Shown here: positions 10,626-19,502 of the stretch, in pieces
Numbering within the stretch: position 1 is the stretch's first letter
Layout: each line of letters opens with the position of its first letter
Origin: Aquincola tertiaricarbonis
GTDB taxonomy: Bacteria > Pseudomonadota > Gammaproteobacteria > Burkholderiales > Burkholderiaceae_C
Length of the DNA stretch: 64,000 nt
Reading direction: 5' to 3'
Assembly: GCF_023573145.1 (NCBI RefSeq)
Contig: NZ_CP097636.1
Location: forward strand, 3,224,001 to 3,288,000
The notes under the pieces: generated by a model
Databases searched by the model: none
What the model saw: the letters and a program-made list of their open reading frames with translations, nothing else
Told to the model about the DNA's origin: nothing
Program-made: the position numbers and the translations under genes

Positions 10626-11434
10626 GCGAGCGCTTGGGGTGGCGGGCTGCCGCCCCCCGGCGCCGGCAAGCGGCGGACCGCATCTCCCAGCCACCGGGAG
10701 ACGGCATCGATGTCTTCCAGCCAATAGCGTGCCTGCGTGGCCCCCGGCCCCACCCGCACGCCGAAGCCACCGGCCGCCTGCGCGGCCGCGATGCCGTCTT
10801 CGTCGGTCACGTCGTCGCCCACGTACACCGGCAGCCGGCCGGCGAAGCACGGGTCCTGCTGCAGCGCCGCCAGCGCCACGCCCTTGGACACCTTGCGCTG
10901 CTTGATCTCGTACACGCAGTGACCGCCCATGATCTGCCAGGTCAGCACCTCCGGCAGGGCGCGCAGCGCGGCCTGCAGCGTGTCGTGGCACAGGCCGCCC
11001 AGCAACGGGCGTGAGCGGAAGTGCAAGGCGAAGCCGCCGGTCTTGGGCTCGAACAGCAGGCCGGGATGCTCGGCCACCAGCGCCTGCGCGGCGGCCACCA
11101 GCGGCGCCGGCGGCTCGGCCGCTTCCACCCGCAGCAGGCCATTGCTGCCGCGGCGCTCCACCCCGTGCACGCCGGCCGCGGGCAGCTGCAGCGGCGCCAG
11201 GAAGCCGTCGATCTGCGCCACCGGCCGGCCGCTGATCACCGCCACCGCGCCCCCCAGCGCACCGTGCAGGTGGCGCAGCGTGGGCAGCACCCACTCGGGC
11301 ACCTGCACGTCCTGCGGGCGGGGTGCCAGCGGGGCCAGCGTGCCGTCGAAGTCGATGAACAGCGCCGCCTCCGGAGGCAGCGGCGGCGGCCCGCTTCGCT
11401 GCGGGCCCGGGGGAGTCACTTCGTCTTGCATCAT
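10622..11434 (-). CDS. otsB: Trehalose-6-phosphate phosphatase
   Basis: HAD-superfamily phosphatase converting trehalose-6-phosphate to trehalose, completing the OtsA pathway. 270 aa starting MMQDEVTPPGP. The catalytic DxD motif is in ALFIDFDGTLAPLAP (about residues 25-39), motif II is near AVISGRPV, and the C-terminal acidic motif is YVGDDVTDEDG. KQRKVSKGVAL is the OtsB cap/core signature. The start overlaps the mscS stop (ATGA; a second ATG follows directly) and the stop overlaps the GH15 start, so all four genes appear translationally coupled. Confidence 0.95.
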   Translation of the reverse strand: MMQDEVTPPGPQRSGPPPLPPEAALFIDFDGTLAPLAPRPQDVQVPEWVLPTLRHLHGALGGAVAVISGRPVAQIDGFLAPLQLPAAGVHGVERRGSNGLLRVEAAEPPAPLVAAAQALVAEHPGLLFEPKTGGFALHFRSRPLLGGLCHDTLQAALRALPEVLTWQIMGGHCVYEIKQRKVSKGVALAALQQDPCFAGRLPVYVGDDVTDEDGIAAAQAAGGFGVRVGPGATQARYWLEDIDAVSRWLGDAVRRLPAPGGGSPPPQALA

Positions 11435-12561
11435 GGGGCGGGCGAAACCGTGGAGGGCACCGCCTCCACCGGCGAATGGCGTGCCCGGAAGGCTTCGTCG
11501 CCGCGCGGAATGGCTTCACCGTCGAGCCGCTGCGTGCGCCACTGCGGCAGGTGCTCAGGGTGGTGGGCCTGGATGTAGCTCAGCAGACCTTCACGCACCT
11601 CGCAGCGCAGGTCCCAGGCCTTGCCCGAGTCATGCGCCGTCACCAGCACGCGCAACTGCATCGTGCGCTCGCCGGCCTCGGTCACCTGCAGCAGGCACAG
11701 GCGGCCGTCCCAATGCGGCGAGGCTTCGCACAGGCGCCTGGCCTCGGCCCGCAAGGGCGCCAGCGGCATGGCGTAGTCCACGTGCAGGAACACGGTGCCG
11801 ATGATCTGCGAGGTGCTGCGCGTCCAGTTCTGGAACGGGTTCTCGATGAACCACTGCAGCGGGATGATCAGCCGCCGCTGGTCCCAGATGGCCAGGACCA
11901 CGTAGGTGCCGGTGATCTCCTCCACCCTGCCCCATTCGCCCTGCACGATGAGCACGTCGTCGATGCGGATGGGCTGCGCCAGCGCGATCTGCAGCCCCGC
12001 GATCATGTTGCTGAAGAGCGGCCTGGCCGCGATACCGACCACCAGGCCGGCCACACCGGCCGAGGCCAGCAGGCTGGCGCCCAGCTGCCGCGCCCCCGGG
12101 AAGGTCATCAGGATCATCGACAGGCCGGCCAGCATCACCGCCACCATCACGGTGCGGGCCAGCACCCGGGCCTGGGTGTGGATGCGCCGGGCCTGCAGGT
12201 TGTCCTGCACGTCGGCCGGGTAGAGGTCGATCACGCCCAGCGCCACGCCGCGCACCGCGCGCGCCAGCAGCCAGGTGATGGCCGCGATCAGCAGCACGCC
12301 GTTCAGGTGGCGCAGCGAGCCGATCAGCGGCAGCGTGTCGGGCGCGCCCTGCCACACCACCTGCAGCGCGGCCAGCGGCAGCACCCACTGGGCAGGCACG
12401 TCCACCTGCCGCACCACCGCGGCCGGCACCCTGGCGCCGCGGGTGATGCGCGTGAGCACCGCGCGCCCCAGCCGGTGCACGCCCAGCGCCGCCACCACCA
12501 CCAGGCTGGCCGCCAGCAGCGGCTGCAGCCACGGCATCCACAAGATCGGCAAGAAATCCAT
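11431..12561 (-). CDS. MscS-family mechanosensitive channel
   Basis: Inner-membrane tension-gated channel, 376 aa. The ATG at 12561 has a strong AGGAGG eight bases upstream and gives MDFLPILWMPWLQPLL; a longer frame to 12681 lacks such support. About four to five hydrophobic helices precede the pore helix LGASLLASAGVAGLVVGIAARPLF, which matches the MscS TM3 Ala/Gly pattern. It is followed by the soluble beta domain IRIDDVLIVQGEWGRVEEITGTY. As the first gene of an operon with otsB, a GH15 hydrolase and otsA, it fits osmotic homeostasis: trehalose accumulates in hyperosmotic stress and the channel vents on downshock. An IS copy sits 124 bases upstream. Confidence 0.93.
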   Translation of the reverse strand: MDFLPILWMPWLQPLLAASLVVVAALGVHRLGRAVLTRITRGARVPAAVVRQVDVPAQWVLPLAALQVVWQGAPDTLPLIGSLRHLNGVLLIAAITWLLARAVRGVALGVIDLYPADVQDNLQARRIHTQARVLARTVMVAVMLAGLSMILMTFPGARQLGASLLASAGVAGLVVGIAARPLFSNMIAGLQIALAQPIRIDDVLIVQGEWGRVEEITGTYVVLAIWDQRRLIIPLQWFIENPFQNWTRSTSQIIGTVFLHVDYAMPLAPLRAEARRLCEASPHWDGRLCLLQVTEAGERTMQLRVLVTAHDSGKAWDLRCEVREGLLSYIQAHHPEHLPQWRTQRLDGEAIPRGDEAFRARHSPVEAVPSTVSPAP

Positions 12562-12685
12562 CCAACGCCCTCCTTTGTTGCAATGCAGCAAGGTGCGATT
12601 GGATGAGGGGGATGGGGTTCCGGCTGTTACGACTTGTCGCCGCCCGGTCGCCGGAGAACCGTGGCCGCCGCTGGGGCACACTTAG

Positions 12686-12700
12686 GGAAGGTCTGCACAA
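12686..12700 (+). repeat. Left terminal inverted repeat of the IS
   Basis: GGAAGGTCTGCACAA, the exact reverse complement of 13856-13870; flanked on its outer side by TTAG (12682-12685). Confidence 0.95.
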
Positions 12701-12842
12701 CGCGATGCGATGCGCCCGTCGAGCCGATTCGATGATCGTCAAGCGCCGTCTGGCTGCACCGAGGCGATTCGCGGCGTCTTCGAGGCCCCGGTTGGGCCTG
12801 CTGCAGCGCTCCGCAGGCCCCTGCAAGGCACCGCGGACGCAC

Positions 12843-13802
12843 TCATCCCTGCGCTCCGATCAGCTGCCGCCTCGCCATCCACAGGTTTGACAGCGCGAAG
12901 AGCGTGGCGATCTGCGCCGTGTTCTTGGCCAATCCTCGGTAGCGAACCTTTGTGTAGCCGAACTGCCGCTTGATTACCCGGAACGGATGCTCGACCTTGG
13001 CCCGGATGCTTGCCTTCCACTTCTCCAGGCTCAGCGCCTCGAAGTGCGGCGCGATGAACGGGTTGAGCTTGCGCCGCAACCCTGGCCGCATGGCCACGTG
13101 CCACTGCGGCCCCTGGGCTTCGATGCGCTTGTGCACGCCTTGGTAGCCCGCGTCTCCAAAGGCGACCTCCTCGTCACCGTGCAGCAGTGCGCCGGCCTGC
13201 GTCACGTCGTTGACGCTGGCGGCCGTGCCCACGACGCTGTGCACCAAGCCGGAGTGCGCGTCCACGCCGATGTGGGCCTTCATGCCGAAGTACCACTGGT
13301 TGCCCTTCTTGGCCTGCTTCATCTCGGGGTCCCGCTCGCCCTCGGCGTTCTTGGTCGAACTCGGCGCGGCGATCAAGGTGGCGTCGACGACGGTGCCCTT
13401 CTTCATCATCAGGCCCTTGGCCTGGAGGATGTCGTTGACCACCCGCAGCATGTCGGTGGCCAAATCGTGCTTCTCCAGCAGGTGCCGAAACCTCAGGATG
13501 GTGGTCTCGTCGGGCAATCGCTCGACACCTTCGCCCAAACGAGCGAACTCACGGAAGACGGGCATGTCGTGCAGCGCCTCTTCCATCGCCGGGTCGGACA
13601 GCGCGAACCATTGCTGCAGGTAGTGAACTCGCAGCATGGTCTCGATGGGAAACGGCGGCCGTCCGGTCTTGGCCTTGGGGTAGTACGGCTCCACCACCTG
13701 CATCAGCGCCGACCACGGCACCACGCGTTCCATCTCTTCGAGGAACTCGCGCTTTCGGGTCTTCTTCGTCGACAGGTTCAGGCCAAGTCCGAGCTGCTTC
13801 AT
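12843..13802 (-). CDS. IS5-family transposase
   Basis: DDE transposase of 319 aa. The ATG at 13802 gives MKQLGLGLNLSTKKTRKRE, the common IS5-group start; an ATG at 13814 adds four residues. The N-terminal helical DNA-binding part (MLRVHYLQQWFALSDPAMEEAL) is followed by the catalytic core. The core includes VVDATLIAAPSS (first Asp), VAFGDAGYQGVHKR (second Asp) and the Glu region KASIRAKVEHPFRVIKRQFG with its R-x3-E spacing. There are no internal stops. It is transcribed toward mscS, so readthrough or outward promoter activity could affect the osmoprotection operon. Confidence 0.96.
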   Translation of the reverse strand: MKQLGLGLNLSTKKTRKREFLEEMERVVPWSALMQVVEPYYPKAKTGRPPFPIETMLRVHYLQQWFALSDPAMEEALHDMPVFREFARLGEGVERLPDETTILRFRHLLEKHDLATDMLRVVNDILQAKGLMMKKGTVVDATLIAAPSSTKNAEGERDPEMKQAKKGNQWYFGMKAHIGVDAHSGLVHSVVGTAASVNDVTQAGALLHGDEEVAFGDAGYQGVHKRIEAQGPQWHVAMRPGLRRKLNPFIAPHFEALSLEKWKASIRAKVEHPFRVIKRQFGYTKVRYRGLAKNTAQIATLFALSNLWMARRQLIGAQG

Positions 13803-13855
13803 GAGCGTGATCATCCCTGGCGCAGGGCGGTCAGGCTATTCGGATCGGCACGTAG

Positions 13856-13870
13856 TTGTGCAGACCTTCC
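13856..13870 (-). repeat. Right terminal inverted repeat of the IS
   Basis: TTGTGCAGACCTTCC, pairing with 12686-12700 over 15 of 15 bases; followed by the TTAG duplication at 13871-13874. Confidence 0.95.
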
Positions 13871-13911
13871 TTAGGCCATCATTGGCAAGCCGCACGCCGA
13901 GGACCTCTGCG

Positions 13912-14160
13912 ATGACAGCGATCGAGTTGCAATTGTTGGAACGCCTGAAGCAGCTGCCGCCTGCGCGTGTGGCAGAAGTGGTGGACTACGTGGAGTTTCT
14001 GGCTTCACGCGAAGAACGAAAGCTGGCAGCCGCGCGTCTGGGGGATCAACTGGCGCGCCTGGACGCGCTCAATCTGCCCGCAGTTTCGGATGAAGAGGTG
14101 GAAGCTGAGGTTCAGGCCAGCCGTCAAGCGCGGCGCAACGAGGGCATCGCAGGCGCGTGA
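13912..14160 (+). CDS. DUF2281-type antitoxin of a PIN toxin module
   Basis: 82-aa acidic, helical protein (MTAIELQLLERLKQLPPARV; then VVDYVEFLASREERKLAAAR). The AEVVDYVEFL segment is typical of DUF2281/VapB-like antitoxins. The ATG at 13912 has GAGGAC upstream and lies 41 bases from the IS right end; a longer frame beginning in the IS (13801) is rejected. The partner gene starts four bases after its stop at 14164 and encodes a PIN-domain toxin that is frameshifted. The antitoxin itself looks intact. It should bind and neutralise the toxin and autoregulate the pair, by analogy with the family. Confidence 0.75.
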   Translation: MTAIELQLLERLKQLPPARVAEVVDYVEFLASREERKLAAARLGDQLARLDALNLPAVSDEEVEAEVQASRQARRNEGIAGA

Positions 14161-14163
14161 GTC

Positions 14164-14603
14164 ATGAAGATGCTGTTGGATACCAACTTGTCGGTCTCCG
14201 GCATCATTTCGTCCGGGGTACCGCGGCGGCTGCTGGACGGCGCTCGACGCGGTGATTCGGGCTCGTCAGCAGCGAGTCACTGCTGAGCGAACTGCTGGAT
14301 GTGCTGGGCCGCGGCAAGTTCGCGGCGCGGCTTGCTCAAGCGGGTTTGACGCCTGAGAGCCTCGTTCATGAGTTGCGGCGCATTTGCACCGTGGTGACAC
14401 CACTGTCGGTTCCCAGGGTCGTAGTGACCGACCCAGACGACGATCATGTGCTGGCCGCCGCCTGCGCCGGCGGGGTCGACCTCATCGTCTCCGGCGACCG
14501 CCGAGACCTGCTGCCACTGCAGCACCACGCGGGCATTCCTATCGTCACAGCGCGCGAGGCCCTGGACCGTCTAGAAGCGCGCACGCCTCCGATCGAACCG
14601 TAG
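14164..14603 (+). pseudogene. PIN-domain toxin (VapC-like), frameshifted
   Basis: Begins MKMLLDTNLSVSGIISSG, with the first PIN aspartate in LLDTN, but the frame ends at a TGA after 40 codons. A second frame, open from TTC at 14256, continues with the expected PIN sequence: FGLVSSESLLSELLDVLG (conserved Glu), then DPDDDHVLAAACAGG and IVSGDRRDLL (conserved Asps), to the TAG at 14601. The frames join if one T is restored at GATTC (14254-14258), so a single-base deletion is the simplest explanation. PIN toxins are tRNA/RNA-cleaving nucleases. The gene is probably inactive unless the shift is a sequencing error or is bypassed by slippage. Confidence 0.8.
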
Positions 14604-14625
14604 CCCCCGCGCGCCGCCCGCCCCG

Positions 14626-15387
14626 TCAGAACTTCGAGAAGTCGGGCTTGCGCTTCTGGAAGAAGGCCTGGAAGGCCTCTGTGGCCTCGGGGCTGCGCAG
14701 GCGCTTGCTGAACAGCTCGGCCTCCGCGTTGATGGCTTCCATCACCGCCGCCTGGGTGGGGCGGCGCAGCAGCTGCTTGCTCTCGCGCACCGCGCCGGGC
14801 GGCAGGGCGTTGAAGCGCTCGGCCACGCGGCGGGCGTGCTTGATCACCTCGGTGGCGGGCAGCACCGCACTGGCGATGCCGGCCTCGACCGCCTGCTCAC
14901 CGGTGAAGGGGTCGCCCAGCAGCAGCTTTTCGGCGGCGCCGCGCGGGCCCATCAGCTGCGGCACCAGCAGGCTGGAAGCGAACTCCGGCACCAGGCCCAG
15001 GCCCACGAAGGGCATGGCCAGGCGCGCGTCGTCGGCCACGTAGACGAAGTCGCAGTGCAGCAGCATCGTGGTGCCGATGCCGATGGCCGCGCCGGTGACG
15101 GCGGCCACCACCGGCTTGTCGCAACCCACCAGCGCCTTCATGAAGCGGAACACCGGCGAATCCATGCCCGCCGGCGGCCGCTGCATGAAGTCCTCGAGGT
15201 CGTTGCCCGAGGTGAAGATACCCGGCTGACCGGTGATCAGCACCGCGCGCACCGCACCGTCGGCCTGCGCGGCGGTGATGGCCTCGGCCATCGCGTCGTA
15301 CATCGCCTGCGTGAGGGCGTTCTTCTTCTCGGGGCGGGCGATCTCGATGGTGGCCACGCCGTCGACGATGGCGGTCTTGATGGTCAT
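14626..15387 (-). CDS. Enoyl-CoA hydratase/isomerase family protein
   Basis: 253-aa crotonase-fold enzyme, last gene of the beta-oxidation operon. Oxyanion-hole segments are IFTSGNDLEDF (about 57-67) and AAVTGAAIGIGTTMLLHCDF (about 95-114). The catalytic region reads MPFVGLGLVPEFASS. A Glu at this PE position is typical of delta3,delta2-enoyl-CoA isomerases (PECI branch), so the enzyme may isomerise unsaturated intermediates rather than only hydrate them. It starts 31 bases after the thiolase stop. The C-terminus FFQKRKPDFSKF is normal for the family. Substrate chain length cannot be judged. Confidence 0.9.
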   Translation of the reverse strand: MTIKTAIVDGVATIEIARPEKKNALTQAMYDAMAEAITAAQADGAVRAVLITGQPGIFTSGNDLEDFMQRPPAGMDSPVFRFMKALVGCDKPVVAAVTGAAIGIGTTMLLHCDFVYVADDARLAMPFVGLGLVPEFASSLLVPQLMGPRGAAEKLLLGDPFTGEQAVEAGIASAVLPATEVIKHARRVAERFNALPPGAVRESKQLLRRPTQAAVMEAINAEAELFSKRLRSPEATEAFQAFFQKRKPDFSKF

Positions 15388-15418
15388 GCCGGTGTCTCCT
15401 GCTGTTGGTGGGTGGGGT

Positions 15419-16618
<1,200 letters not shown>

Positions 16619-16629
16619 GGTCGCTCCTG

Positions 16630-19023
16630 TCAATTGCGCACGGGCTTGCCGGTCTGCAGCATGCCCATGATGCGTTCCTGGGTCTTGGGGTGGTCGAGCA
16701 GGCTGCAGAAGTGCTTGCGCTCCAGCGCCATCAGGTATTCCTCGCTGACCATCGAGCCGGCATCCACCGCGCCGCCGCACACCACGTCGGCGATCAGGCT
16801 GCCGATGTGGAAGTCGTGCTGGCTGATGAAGCCGCCGTCGCGCATGCCCACCAGCTGCGCCTGGATGGTGGCGATGGCCGAGCGGCCAGCCACCGGGAAC
16901 AGCTTGCGCAGCGGCGCGCGCCAGCCGCTGGCGGCCATGGCCTTGACCTGCTGGCTGGCGACGAACAGCAGCTCGTCCTTGTGCGGCACGATGATGTCGT
17001 CGTCCAGCAGGTAGCCCAGCTTGCGCGCTTCCAGCGCGCTGGTGGCCACGCGGGCGGTGGCCGCGGCGGTGAAGCCTTCCTTGGCAAAGGCCAGGATGTC
17101 CACGCCCGGTGCCTTCTCGGCCATCTCGGCCGCGCGGCGCGCGATGTAGGCCAGGCCACCACCGCCGGGGATCAGGCCCACGCCCACCTCGACCAGGCCG
17201 ACGTAGCTTTCCATCGTGGCCACGCGGCGGGCGCAATGCACCGCCAGCTCGCAGCCGCCACCCAGCGCCAGGCCACGCACCGCGGCCACCACCGGCACGG
17301 CTGCATAACGGATGCGCAGCATCGCGTCCTGCAGCTTCTTCTCTTCCGGCGCGATGCCCTTGCCGCCGCTCTTCATGAACACCGGCATCAGCGCTTCCAG
17401 GTTGGCGCCGGCCGAGAACACGTCGTCGGGCGACCAGATCACCAGGCCCTGGTACTTGGCCTCGGCGATCTCCACCGCCTTCAGCAGGCCTTCGGTCACC
17501 AGCGGGCTGATCAGGTGCAGCTTGGCGGTGATGCTGGCGATCAGCACCTCGCCGTCGAGCGACCAGACGCGGATCTCTTCATTGCGGAACTCTTCGGTAC
17601 CGCTCTTGAGCGCTTCGGCACCGCCAGCACCCAGCACGGTCTCGGGGAAGGCCTGGCGCTGGTACACCGGCAGCGTGCTGCGCGGCACGAAGCGGCCTTC
17701 CTTGGCGCTCCAGGAGCCTTCGGCCTGGTGCACGCCGCCTTGATTGGCCACCGGGCCTTCGGTCACCCAGGCGGGCAGCGGTGCGCTCGACAGCGTCTTG
17801 CCGGCGGCGATGTCTTCGTTGATCCAGCCGGCCACCTGGGCCCAGCCGGCGGCCTGCCACAGCTCGAACGGACCCTGGCTCATGCCGAAGCCCCAGCGCA
17901 TCGCGAAGTCGATGTCGCGCGCCGATTCGGCGATGTCGGCCAGGTGCACCGCCACGTAGTGGAAGCTGTCGCGCAGGATGGACCACAGGAACTGCGCCTG
18001 GGGGTTCTTCGATTCACGCAGCAGCTTCAGCCGCTCGGCCGCGGGCTTCTTCAGCATGCGGGCCACGATCTCGTCGGCCTTGCCGCCGGCGGGCACGTAG
18101 CTGCCCTGCGCCGGGTCCAGCCGCAGGATGTTCTTGCCTTCCTTCTTGAAGAAGCCGGCGCCGGTCTTCTGGCCCAGCGCGCCCTGCTCGATCAGCCTGG
18201 CCAGCACCGGCGGCGTGGCGTAGCTGGGGAAGAAGAGGTCATCGGCCAGGTTGTCCTGCAGCGTCTTGATGACGTGGGCCATGGTGTCCAGGCCCACCAC
18301 GTCGGCGGTGCGGAAGGTGCCCGAGCTGGCTCGGCCCAGCTTCTTGCCGGTGAGGTCGTCCACCACGTCGTAGGTCAGGCCGAACTTCTCCGCCTCGATC
18401 ATCGTGGCCAGCATGCCGGCGATGCCCACGCGGTTGGCGATGAAGTTGGGCGTGTCGATGGCGCGCACCACGCCCTTGCCCAGCGCGCTGGTGACGAAGG
18501 TTTCCAGCTGGTCCAGGATCTCGGGCTGCGTGGTGGGCGTGGGAATCAGCTCCACCAGGCTCATGTAGCGCGGCGGGTTGAAGAAGTGGATGCCGCAGAA
18601 ACGCGGCTTGATCGACTCGGGCAGCACCTCGCTGAGCTTGGTGATCGACAGGCCCGAGGTGTTGGACGCGACGATGGCGTGCGGTGCCAGGAAGGGCGCG
18701 ATCTTCTGGTACAGGTCGAGCTTCCAGTCCATGCGCTCGGCGATGGCCTCGATCACCAGGTCGCACTCGCGCAGCAGCTCGCTGTGCTCTTCGTAGTTGG
18801 CCTGCTGGATCAGCGCCGCGTCGTCCGCCACGCCCAGCGGCGCGGGCTTGAGCTTCTTGAGGTTGTCGACCGCCTTGGTGACGATGCCGTTCTTGGGCCC
18901 CGTCTTGGCCGGCAGGTCGAACAGCACCACCGGCACCTTGACGTTGACCAGGTGGGCGGCGATCTGCGCGCCCATCACCCCGGCGCCGAGGACGGCGACC
19001 TTGCGTACGTTGAATCGGTTCAT
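16630..19023 (-). CDS. 3-hydroxyacyl-CoA dehydrogenase/enoyl-CoA hydratase fusion
   Basis: 797-aa bifunctional beta-oxidation enzyme. The NAD-binding dehydrogenase is at the N-terminus (VAVLGAGVMGAQIAAHLVN), with GIHFFNPPRYMSLVELIP at about 143 and TPNFIANRVG. The dehydrogenase C-domain covers about 195-440. The crotonase-like domain is C-terminal (about 500-700: LVIWSPDDVFSAGANLEAL and AVRGLALGGGCELAVHC with GLIPGGGG). Dehydrogenase first is the reverse of FadB and matches the FadN-type order. Cytoplasmic; it acts between the acyl-CoA dehydrogenase and the thiolase encoded beside it. Confidence 0.95.
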   Translation of the reverse strand: MNRFNVRKVAVLGAGVMGAQIAAHLVNVKVPVVLFDLPAKTGPKNGIVTKAVDNLKKLKPAPLGVADDAALIQQANYEEHSELLRECDLVIEAIAERMDWKLDLYQKIAPFLAPHAIVASNTSGLSITKLSEVLPESIKPRFCGIHFFNPPRYMSLVELIPTPTTQPEILDQLETFVTSALGKGVVRAIDTPNFIANRVGIAGMLATMIEAEKFGLTYDVVDDLTGKKLGRASSGTFRTADVVGLDTMAHVIKTLQDNLADDLFFPSYATPPVLARLIEQGALGQKTGAGFFKKEGKNILRLDPAQGSYVPAGGKADEIVARMLKKPAAERLKLLRESKNPQAQFLWSILRDSFHYVAVHLADIAESARDIDFAMRWGFGMSQGPFELWQAAGWAQVAGWINEDIAAGKTLSSAPLPAWVTEGPVANQGGVHQAEGSWSAKEGRFVPRSTLPVYQRQAFPETVLGAGGAEALKSGTEEFRNEEIRVWSLDGEVLIASITAKLHLISPLVTEGLLKAVEIAEAKYQGLVIWSPDDVFSAGANLEALMPVFMKSGGKGIAPEEKKLQDAMLRIRYAAVPVVAAVRGLALGGGCELAVHCARRVATMESYVGLVEVGVGLIPGGGGLAYIARRAAEMAEKAPGVDILAFAKEGFTAAATARVATSALEARKLGYLLDDDIIVPHKDELLFVASQQVKAMAASGWRAPLRKLFPVAGRSAIATIQAQLVGMRDGGFISQHDFHIGSLIADVVCGGAVDAGSMVSEEYLMALERKHFCSLLDHPKTQERIMGMLQTGKPVRN

Positions 19024-19038
19024 GGATGGGTTCTCCGG

Positions 19039-19473
19039 TTATTCCACGCGCAGCCAGGTCTGGGTGCGGCCGAGCAGAGGCGTGCCGATGTAGCCGCGCA
19101 CCTCCAGCTTCTTGCCGCCGTCCACCGGCTTCAGGCGCACCTTGTAGGTCTTGCCATTGTTGGGGTCGAGGATCTCGCCGCCTTCCCACACCGCGCCGTC
19201 GCTGCCGGCCTTGACGTTGCGCACGATGGTCAGGCCGGAGATGGGCTTGCCCTTGTCCTCGCCTTCGCACTTGTCGCACACGGCGTCCTGCTTGGCGGGG
19301 TCCAGCACCTTCTCGATGCGGCCGCTGAGCACGCCGCCCGCATCGCTGATGCGCACCAGCGAGCGCTCCTGCTTGGTCTCGTCGTCGATGGTCTTCCACA
19401 GCCCGGCGGGCGTGGACTGGGCCCAGGCGGCGCCTGCAGCGCACAGCAGCGCGGCGATGGCGATCTTCTTCAT
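19039..19473 (-). CDS. DUF2147 periplasmic protein
   Basis: 144-aa exported protein with a clear Sec signal (MKKIAIAALLCAAGAAWA, cleavage near AWA-QS). The mature part starts TPAGLWKTIDDETKQ and includes LVRISDAGGVLSGRIEKV, a Cys pair AVCDKCEGEDKG, and YIGTPLLGRTQTWLRV, all DUF2147 hallmarks. DUF2147 proteins are small beta-rich envelope proteins of unknown function, recurrently found inside beta-oxidation operons of Burkholderiales. Gaps of 29 and 15 bases to its neighbours put it in the operon. Why an exported protein is made with cytoplasmic fatty-acid enzymes is unclear; handling of fatty acids in the envelope is one guess. Confidence 0.9.
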   Translation of the reverse strand: MKKIAIAALLCAAGAAWAQSTPAGLWKTIDDETKQERSLVRISDAGGVLSGRIEKVLDPAKQDAVCDKCEGEDKGKPISGLTIVRNVKAGSDGAVWEGGEILDPNNGKTYKVRLKPVDGGKKLEVRGYIGTPLLGRTQTWLRVE

Positions 19474-19502
19474 GCTTGTCTCCTTGGTGGCCAGGCGGCC
19501 GC

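Larger units (their letters stand above)
12686..13870 (-). mobile_element. IS5-family insertion sequence, complete
   Basis: 1185-bp element bounded by perfect 15-bp inverted repeats (GGAAGGTCTGCACAA at 12686-12700; its complement at 13856-13870). A 4-bp direct duplication TTAG flanks it at 12682-12685 and 13871-13874, matching the YTAR target preference of IS5-group elements. It contains one intact transposase on the minus strand and ~157 bp of non-coding DNA at the left end. Intact ends, intact ORF and a matching duplication indicate a relatively recent, possibly still active insertion. It separates the mscS-ots operon from a toxin-antitoxin locus. Confidence 0.95.

Noticed and set aside
13801..13911. 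Extension of the antitoxin gene into the IS element
   Set aside because: It crosses the IS end and duplication, so it cannot be ancestral coding sequence; the ATG at 13912 has a ribosome site.
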